Under the pieces are notes generated by a model. It was not told the origin of the DNA and searched no databases. It was given only the letters and a program-made list of their open reading frames with translations. Below, in pieces: positions 56,945 to 64,000 of a stretch of 64,000 nt of DNA (position 1 is the first letter of the stretch; each line of letters begins with the position of its first letter). The stretch comes from Lepidodermella squamata (Eukaryota; Gastrotricha): the NCBI GenBank assembly GCA_047495785.1, contig JBLDXI010000033.1, forward strand, positions 62,001-126,000, in the 5' to 3' direction. The position numbers and the translations under genes are program-made.

Positions 56945-59509
56945 TCAATTTGATGCAAGCAAAACAAATTTGCGCCCAATATCTTCCGGCAAGTTCGCAT
57001 CCTTCTGGGCGATTTGAATAGGCGTATTGCCCGCATTGTTCTTGCGCATAGCAAGAAACTTGGCTTCGGGTAGGTCAAGCAAATAGGTCACCAAGTCATA
57101 CGCTTTTTCCTGGAGAGCTTTGCCTAGGACATTGAAACCATTTTTGTCCGTCGCCCAAATGCTGGCACCCTTCGATAGAAGGTGTTTGAGCATTTGCAAA
57201 TTTGGATACGTAGCTGCAATCATAAGCGGCGTTCCTTCAGCGCTTGGCAACTCTATATCCTGCCAATTAAGCTGAAGTAAATAATCGACGCAGGAGGTTC
57301 CTTGAGAGCTATATGCAGCTGAGTGCAGCGGCGTCCATTTCAGATTATCCACTACCCGCTCAGAATTCGGACATAGCGACAAGGCGTATTTCAGCAGCTC
57401 AACATTGCCAGATTGCGCACAAAGGTGAACTAAGCTTTCGCCGATATTCGTTTTCGCCTGCAAATTAGCACCACGTTCAATCAAAAACTTGACCACATCG
57501 AAATGACCATTTTTAGCGGCGAGAAGCAGCGGAGTGTAACTGGTTTTATCAACGATTTCCAGTAAATTTGGCATTGTCTCTATAATTTTGCCCACAGCTT
57601 CCAGATGACCGAATGCAGCAGCGAGAGCCAAAATAGAGTTATCTTCCTTATCTTTGATCGAGCTAACGTTCCCGGAACGCTCAAGCAGATAGTCAATCAC
57701 AGCTAAATTCCCACTCGACGCCGCAGCAAGTATCGGAGTACGACCTTCTTGTGTTTCGCCAATATCGAACTTCGCACCCTTTTCGTAGAGGTACGCAACG
57801 AATTCGACATGTCCTTCAAATGCGGCAAAATAGGCAGCAGTTCGCCGAGTCTTTTCACTGTCTATTGCATCCAAGTCCACAGAGAATTTTTCGACCAGAT
57901 ATTTTGCAACTTCCACTTTGCCGAAAGACGCCGCTGTGTGTAACAAAGTGAGCCCTTGTTTATCCCTGAGATCTTTGAGTTGGGGTTTACGCTCAAGAAC
58001 CAATGCCAGAATATCTAGATGACCCTGCTCAGCTGCGATATGAGCCACGGTCATGCCCTCTGAATCACGCGCCAAGATATCGGCGGCTTGTGATAGAATA
58101 TAGCTCACCAGGTCTGCAGAGCCGTCAGCAGCAGCTTGTAGAAGGACGGTTCGATTGTTATCACAATTATCAGTATGCTCTAACACAAATCTGATCCACT
58201 TCTTTTGAAGTCCGTTAATCAAATCTTTGAAACTTTTCGAATTCCCCTCTGTGGCAGCCAAGTGAAACTTTTGATATGAATCAGCCTTGATGGGTTACAT
58301 AAAAGAATGTATGATAATCAGGTGATTTAGCTGAAGAAATCACCTCGGCATGATCATTTTCAGCATTATCCGAACATTCTAGGGCAACATTGGTATTTTC
58401 AGACAGCACAGAAGCCATGGCTTCACGGATAGATTCTTTCCACGTCATCCCAATCTTTGACTTGCCAGGTTGAGATTCGCCCAAGCTCAGCAGCTTGCAT
58501 AACTGAACATACATTCTTAGATATTAACCAAAGATGCCATACAAGGAGTTTAATTAGACAAAAACTGTCGTAATTGAGCGCTGGACCCTCATCGATTATT
58601 TTTTAATACGTTTTTTAATAATAATTACCTCGTTTCTCATTTCCTTCGCAAGACTGTGAAGCGCTATTACGTCTTCACAAGTCGTGTTCAGCATTGATGA
58701 GTTCTCAAGCGTTCCAGACAGCTTTTCTAGCTCATCGAGCTTTTCACGCCAGTCTTCCGATGTTACCTTACACAACGTTTCGCGTCGCTGATATCGTAAG
58801 TCCTCCGCAGCTTTAATCAATGCATCACAGCGCTGATTAACCATGCCTCTAAACCAGTTGACCAAAGCTTCGCCCGAGGAGTTTATTTCCCCTTTTATCG
58901 AACTCAAACTTGAGTCAATCTCATTTTGAATCGCATTAGCTGAAGCGTTAGTCTTATTTATGTTGCTTTCAAACTGCTCCCTTATCTAAAAAATGGACAA
59001 CTCGGCAGTTCACTTTTAAATTGCAGTGGCAAAAATTACGTCGTGACATGAGAAAATAGCTTCCAGCTTAACGCGTTCCAAGTGAAGAAGGTAGCACGAT
59101 GAGCAGAAAAATTCTTTACAATGTGGACAAAGCTCTCGTTCATCTTTCGCGAGAAAATGAACATGCCCACAATTTTCACCAGGTTTTGACCGCTTGGTGC
59201 GTTTAGATTGCGCCTCGTGGTAAACCTCAGCGACTCGCTTCACAGCGTAATTTGTGCGCAAGCCCATGGGAGGAATCTTGGTCTCCTCCCTGCATTCTGG
59301 GCAATTCACCGATGTTTTCGATTGTTCAGTCAGCTTAGCGAGGCACTCAGCGCAGATTGTATGACCGCAGGCAGAAAGAATTTTCGTGTCAGAAGGCACT
59401 TCTAGGCAGACAGCACAGCAAACAGCCTAAAATTAAGGCAAAATGTTGCAGCAAAATTGCTGAAAAAGTGTCAAACCTCAAAAATAGCATTGCTGGACGA
59501 GCTAGCCAT
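56945..59509 (-). CDS. RBA9: RING / B-box-like / coiled-coil / ankyrin protein, class C
   Basis: First exon from 59509, 11 codons (MASSSSNAIFE). RING exon (CGHTICAEC, CPEC) with zinc module (CGHVHF...CPHCKEFFCSSCYLLHLE), coiled-coil exon about 58987-58630, module exon about 58505-58345 (LCKLLSLGESQPGKSKIGMTW), then one ankyrin exon about 58286-56945. The intron before the ankyrin exon is short (about 58 bp), showing the ancestral state of the intron that swelled in RBA2 and RBA3. It is the rightmost paralogue and the most diverged class C member. Its start lies 106 bp from the stop of the WD40 gene. Confidence 0.84.
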
Positions 59510-59615
59510 TCGATCAATATGAAATAATCCTAAAATTTCCGCAAAGAAAATGCAGCTTGAACTTCGATATATTAAAAATGAATCATGCAAATTAGAACAA
59601 AAAAGTTTTGTTACT

Positions 59616-60908
59616 TCAATCAATATTTGGTCGAAGGTGCATCAAGTGGACTTGGCCACTATCAGCCGCTACAACGATTGGTAAAGTAGGATGGCAGGAG
59701 ACGAAATTCAGTTTTGAGCGATCACTCATTTCATGCCTTAGTTGAGTACCTCGAAAATTCGGGAACTTTTGCCCGATTTCTCGCTGGGCTGAGTACAGCA
59801 GTATTCCGCCGTCAAACCAGCCTTTGCCCATGCCGAATAAGTAAGAATCAGGACCGCTAGGCTGCCAGGTAGGAGGGTATCGCCCATTGTCATTGGCGGC
59901 TTGGTAAAATGGAACCAATTTCGATTCATCCCACCGCCATAAGTTAAGAAATTTTCCGCCGGCTGATAAAATAATTGACGGATCATCAGGGTGAATGAAA
60001 GCCCGGAAATTCTGGTCCTTTCTCACATCAATTGAAATGAGATTACTTTTCTTGGCATCGCCTGAAGAAGACATTTTTCGCACATCATACAGTTCCATCA
60101 GCCCCATTGTACCAGTGCAAAGCAAATTTGCGCCTGAGTGAACAGAAACTGAGTTGTAGGTTTTTCGACCGATTTTGAATTCTCGCGAAGTTTTTGAACG
60201 TCTGTCGTAATGACAGATAACACCATCATCAAGCGAATACCATAGGTCATTAGACGAAGCGATGCTTATCGAATTAATGCGATGGTCACGGTGATAATTC
60301 AACTCCTGGAAGCCGCGATCAAGTCGATCCAGATTCATCTGAAATGCGGGAAATTTATAAAATTATAGAATGAATTAGTTATCCCTTACTTGATAAAGAC
60401 ATCCATCCCTGCCCGTTGCGAGCAATTCACGTGAAGAAACCAATGCTAATTGATAAATCGGTTCGGAGCAGATATCAAAGCTGTATCGCTGAATCCCGAT
60501 TGTCGGACCGAATCTAGGTGACTCGACGACCACCGCGACTTTTCCTGATTTGCAACCAACAAATGCAATAATAGCCTCTTGGCTAGGGTAGACGAGTAAG
60601 GACGAAATGGAAGTGACATACGGCAGGCGGAACCTCGTCACCGATGAAATGTGATAATTTTGAGGATAACCGGCGGTGTCTTTGTTCAAATTCACCGCTC
60701 CATCTGGTTCGTAGCAGTATTTTCCTAAAGAGTCACTGACTTCTTCAAATGAGTTGAATTTCGCGACTCTACTCGAAGAGGGCTTCTTTGAACCGGATGG
60801 CTGTATTTCAGCTCTCAATTCAGCTGCGATACTTCCAATATTTAGCGACCCCAAAAATTCTCGTCTGGCTTTCAAAATGTCATCGGTCCAGTTTATGTAA
60901 TCACCCAT
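59616..60908 (-). CDS. WD40-repeat protein, DDB2/WDR76-like
   Basis: Two exons, 60908-60390 and 60338-59616, give 413 residues. The start at 60908 (MGDYINWTDDILKARREFLG) is the first ATG in frame; the upstream extension would begin with GTG. WD-type blades are visible in the C-terminal half: HRINSISIASSNDLWYSLDD, LLCTGTMGLMELYDVRK, FIHPDDPSIILSAGGKFLNL, and a last blade FVSCHPTLPIVVAADSGQVH. The TWxP and final CHPT...SGxVH layout recalls DDB2 and WDR76, substrate receptors or partners of CUL4-DDB1, but similarity is too weak to fix orthology. Other WD40 proteins remain possible. Confidence 0.7.
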
Positions 60909-61031
60909 CTTTAAAATCCCTATAGCATACGAATTCACGACAGTTTTTCATAAGCTCATCGAGTAGGTCAGGGCATCCAATTTTCGCACGCCGTTTAAAC
61001 AAAAATATGGTATAAAACCTTTTTTATTTAT

Positions 61032-62186
61032 TCAAAACACACCGTGCTTAAACATCGTATCAAAAGCGTAAATAAGGATTCCAAGAAAACTCAGAAAAGC
61101 AACAGCAAACATAGCTTTGTCGAGCAATCGATGAAGCGGAATAGTAAACCGAAAACACTGCAGTTTCACCGGAGTTAAGAAGTGGTCTCTCTTCGCTTTT
61201 GAATAGCCGCAGCTGATCAAAAAATAAACTGTACAGGCCCAGGAGAATAGCTGACACAAATCAGCGAAATTCAGGATGAAAATTTGCTCAGATTTAGGCG
61301 GCACCCTGTCTAAAATCACACCTTGGAAGAACGTATGGGCAAGGACGATGGAGATGCCAAACATGGGTCTATCAGGAAGGGATGGCGACATAGCGAAAGC
61401 TACTAGCACGAGGAAAGATAGAAATATGCACGGAATCATTATGTGAAATATGTAGTATGTAGGCTTCCGACGAAACTCAATGATGAAAGCAACTTCACTA
61501 TGGTTGGAATGATCAATTTCAACCCAAGTGCGCTCATGATCCAGATTAAAAACCTGCCATTTTTCATTCGAGTTGGGAAATTCCGCTGCGGTAAGAATTT
61601 CAGGTTTTTCAGTAAAAATAACAGATTCAGCTGCTTCTTGCATAGTGAAGACGAGCTTGCATCTTTGTTTATCGAAAGGAAAATAAGTGTAGTCCATTTT
61701 ACAATGAGATTGAAAGGCGCCGTGACGTATCCACGTGAAGCTGAGAGATGAATCACTCTCCGAAGTTTCCAGAAAGAACCGATTCGAAAATCCTTCATCC
61801 ACGCCAAAATTTCTCGGCGCCTGTTGCTGGTTGATTATAGGTTTCCAAATCGCGTCCTTATCAACGTAAAGTAACTTTGAACTGTTGACTTGGTAATCCG
61901 AACAAACAACGGGCCACTCAAGCTCCAAGTAGGCAGTCAAAGTGAAGTGTTCAGAAATGTCGTCAATTTCACCTAGATGTTCAGGTTCGAAAGATATCGC
62001 CACATTGGTGGAGTCACATATACCACCTTCACCAGGGCCGAATACACAGGATGGAGCGCAAACTTCTCTCGACAAATTCGGGCACTTCTTTAGTAAATCT
62101 ATCGTCCAGCGATTAGAGACATGTACCAACTCGTTAGCCATCCCCAATGTCATCAAAAGCGAGTACAAGATCAATGCCCTACTCAT
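61032..62186 (-). CDS. Cys-loop ligand-gated ion channel subunit (divergent)
   Basis: Intronless, 384 residues. A signal peptide at about 1-17 is followed by a pentameric-channel extracellular domain. IWKPII is the conserved WxP strand, and the Cys-loop is C162-C176 with FPFDKQ between (13 residues apart, canonical). Membrane segments lie at about 245-266, 272-292, 304-326 and 358-376. The M3-M4 loop is only about 30 residues, much shorter than usual. The vicinal cysteine pair of acetylcholine receptor alpha subunits is missing, and neither the GEK of cation channels nor the PAR of anion channels precedes M2 (SPSLPDRPMFGIS instead). Ligand and ion selectivity therefore cannot be told. It probably assembles with other subunits. 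Confidence 0.88.
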   Translation of the reverse strand: MSRALILYSLLMTLGMANELVHVSNRWTIDLLKKCPNLSREVCAPSCVFGPGEGGICDSTNVAISFEPEHLGEIDDISEHFTLTAYLELEWPVVCSDYQVNSSKLLYVDKDAIWKPIINQQQAPRNFGVDEGFSNRFFLETSESDSSLSFTWIRHGAFQSHCKMDYTYFPFDKQRCKLVFTMQEAAESVIFTEKPEILTAAEFPNSNEKWQVFNLDHERTWVEIDHSNHSEVAFIIEFRRKPTYYIFHIMIPCIFLSFLVLVAFAMSPSLPDRPMFGISIVLAHTFFQGVILDRVPPKSEQIFILNFADLCQLFSWACTVYFLISCGYSKAKRDHFLTPVKLQCFRFTIPLHRLLDKAMFAVAFLSFLGILIYAFDTMFKHGVF

Positions 62187-62706
62187 CTTCTGACGAATAT
62201 GAAGGACTTATTAATGGAACCGCAGCTTTTAGCATCTAGATGTGCTTACGCATCTGCGCAAAAAACGTATCTATTATGTGCGCTTACAGACAGGTCCTTC
62301 GTCGTGTTCTGTCGTGTCAAGAGGCGTATTTACCCAGACATCAAAAACCAGAAAATGCTTATAGCGGTTAACCATTGCACTATTGTTACCAGAAGAAAAC
62401 AAACTAGAACGAGGGACACATGCATAACTTGTGTTTAACCTCAGAATAGTCTTGGGCTGTTCCACGGAGGCCTTAACTAGTGGCTCGAGTACAGAATTTT
62501 GAGTTCTACAAATTCCAAGGAGCTTTCATCGCTTTTCATCAAAACGAATCCTTATAGTGCAAGAGGACCGAATCAGTGAAATATCTGAGATTTCGAGATT
62601 ATTTAGAAAAATAGATAAACACGAGGTAGAGGAATTATCGAAGCAGTCAAATCAAAAAAAAAAATTTCGAACGTAAATCAAGTTTATTCAACTAATCACC
62701 GAGTAA
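62187..62706. other. Spacer between the two channel genes
   Basis: AT-rich, with an A-rich run near 62655. It should hold the promoter of the first channel gene and the 3' end of the second. No further gene was recognised. Confidence 0.6.
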
Positions 62707-63876
62707 CTAGCTTGTAGATGCTACCGAAAATGCGTACACATTAACACCGATGAGACTAGCTAACACAATCATAGCGGCAACAAAATCTATAACTGAACAG
62801 TGTTTAATTCTCAACGGTTTTCCTTTCCATGAAATGAACCGAAATTCAAACTTCCCTAAGAACCATTTAAAATCATTCGCAAAGCCGCATGTTAACAAGG
62901 CGTAGATAGTACAAGCCCATGAGATAATCACACAAATATCGCAATAATTGCTCAGAAGAATTCGAGTCGGTTTTTTAGGCACTTCACTCGAAATTTGCGC
63001 TTGTAGAAAAGTTAGCGCAAGAAGAATTGTCATTGTAAAAGCTGGCCGGTCCGGAAATTCCGCGTTCATTGCAAATGAAAATAATTCCAGAGAAGTCAGT
63101 AGCAAAGTAGGCGCCATCAAGTTGTAGATGAAGTATTCCGGTTGCCTTCTGAAAAATAACGTGAAAATTGCGACGCTTCGATTGCCCTGCATGTCCATAA
63201 TCGACCGACGAACGGTGGAATTCAGTACAGTCCAGCCTTGTCCCGGTCTGATAAAATCTGGCTGGAATTTCAGGGTGGGCTGAAGAAATCGCGCACCATT
63301 ATACGCCTCTTGCAGCATGAGAATGATCGAACATTGCTGCTTGTCAAACGGGAAATCGTCGAGATCCATCGAGCATGACGAAGAGAAAATACCGTATCGT
63401 TGCCAGACAAATAGTAATGTGTAATTTTTAACCATGTCACAATACATCCTGCTCGAAAAGCCTTCGATCATTCCGTAATTATTCGCCGTATTTTTGTGGT
63501 TCACTCGCGGCTTCCACACCTGATTTTCGTCAACGTAAAAAATCATTTGCAACCCGGGCCAAAAGAAATTCGGACAAGGAGCTTCCCAGCTGAGACGGAG
63601 AGACCCAGTGACAGTCCATGTTTCATGAACCTCGTCGATTCCGTAGAAATTTTCGATTATTAGAACAGATGTTATGTTTGTTAGATTGCACCTCGGCCAA
63701 CCGATTCCGAAGTCAAAATCGCAGTCAAAACAGTTGGGCACGTAAGATTGAGTCGCAACATGGCTACAGTTGGTCAGAAGTTCATTTAACCGATTTGGAG
63801 GGCCAATTTCAAACAACTGGCCCGATGATAATCGAAAAAATATGAACAGAAAGGTATGTATGACGGGCGATGCCAT
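62707..63876 (-). CDS. Cys-loop ligand-gated ion channel subunit (divergent), second copy
   Basis: Intronless, 389 residues, same orientation and plan as the gene at 61032-62186. Signal peptide about 1-19, VWKPRV strand, Cys-loop C168-C182 with DLDDFPFDKQQ inside, membrane segments about 251-270, 277-297, 310-332 and 364-384, and a short M3-M4 loop. The stretch before M2 is NAEFPDRPAFTMT, again without GEK or PAR; the shared DRP marks the two as one subfamily. Sequence divergence between them is high, so the duplication is old. Confidence 0.88.
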   Translation of the reverse strand: MASPVIHTFLFIFFRLSSGQLFEIGPPNRLNELLTNCSHVATQSYVPNCFDCDFDFGIGWPRCNLTNITSVLIIENFYGIDEVHETWTVTGSLRLSWEAPCPNFFWPGLQMIFYVDENQVWKPRVNHKNTANNYGMIEGFSSRMYCDMVKNYTLLFVWQRYGIFSSSCSMDLDDFPFDKQQCSIILMLQEAYNGARFLQPTLKFQPDFIRPGQGWTVLNSTVRRSIMDMQGNRSVAIFTLFFRRQPEYFIYNLMAPTLLLTSLELFSFAMNAEFPDRPAFTMTILLALTFLQAQISSEVPKKPTRILLSNYCDICVIISWACTIYALLTCGFANDFKWFLGKFEFRFISWKGKPLRIKHCSVIDFVAAMIVLASLIGVNVYAFSVASTS

Positions 63877-64000
63877 AAGTTCTTAGGTTATAATAGCAAT
63901 CAAATATGGTAATCTTCACTAATTTTTAGTCGTAGGATTTGATGGTAATGCGATGTCATGTTAATGACCATAATTAAACATTAAACAATTCATTAAACAA

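Noticed and set aside
1-64000. tRNA, rRNA or other structural RNA genes
   Set aside because: No tRNA-like cloverleaf with A/B boxes and no rRNA stretch was recognised by eye. A covariance-model scan would be needed to exclude them.

Overview
The window is nuclear DNA of an invertebrate animal. Genes are split by many introns of about 45-60 bp with GT..AG borders, spacers are short, and the recognisable products are metazoan (IFT121/WDR35, PAAF1, TRM1, COX5A, 3-hydroxyacyl-CoA dehydratase, Cys-loop receptors, a class C GPCR). Compactness, co-oriented runs and splice-acceptor-like sequence just upstream of start codons fit a nematode or another trans-splicing invertebrate. The species is not determined.

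Left part (1-15.2 kb). A truncated non-LTR retrotransposon opens the window. It is followed on the minus strand by a WDR35 (IFT121) gene that looks broken. A 1731-bp LTR element with two 238-bp LTRs and a GATCG target duplication sits inside a coding exon, a frameshift lies near the 3' end, and the C-terminal part is not found in the window. On the plus strand come four closely spaced housekeeping genes: HACD, PAAF1, TRMT1 and COX5A, possibly one operon.

Middle (15.2-25.6 kb). Three tandem copies of a 3443-bp unit, apparently identical, each carry one intronless minus-strand gene for a 771-residue GABA-B-like class C receptor. The junctions share the five bases TTTGA.

Right-centre (26-59.5 kb). 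This is the most striking part: nine co-oriented minus-strand paralogues (called RBA1 to RBA9 here), each encoding RING, B-box-like zinc module, coiled coil, a conserved ~50-residue module, then a long ankyrin array. They fall into three classes: A (RBA1, 4, 6, 7), B (RBA5, 8) and C (RBA2, 3, 9). Relic first exons, shared flanks and patches of near-identity between neighbours show repeated block duplication, gene loss and conversion. The architecture is that of TRIM-type E3 ubiquitin ligases with ankyrin repeats as the recognition end. A role in pathogen or substrate surveillance is an inference from the expansion.

Right end (59.6-64 kb). A WD40 gene (DDB2/WDR76-like) and two intronless Cys-loop receptor subunits, all on the minus strand. 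Transposon remnants (LINE, MULE-like, foldback) fill several enlarged introns and spacers.
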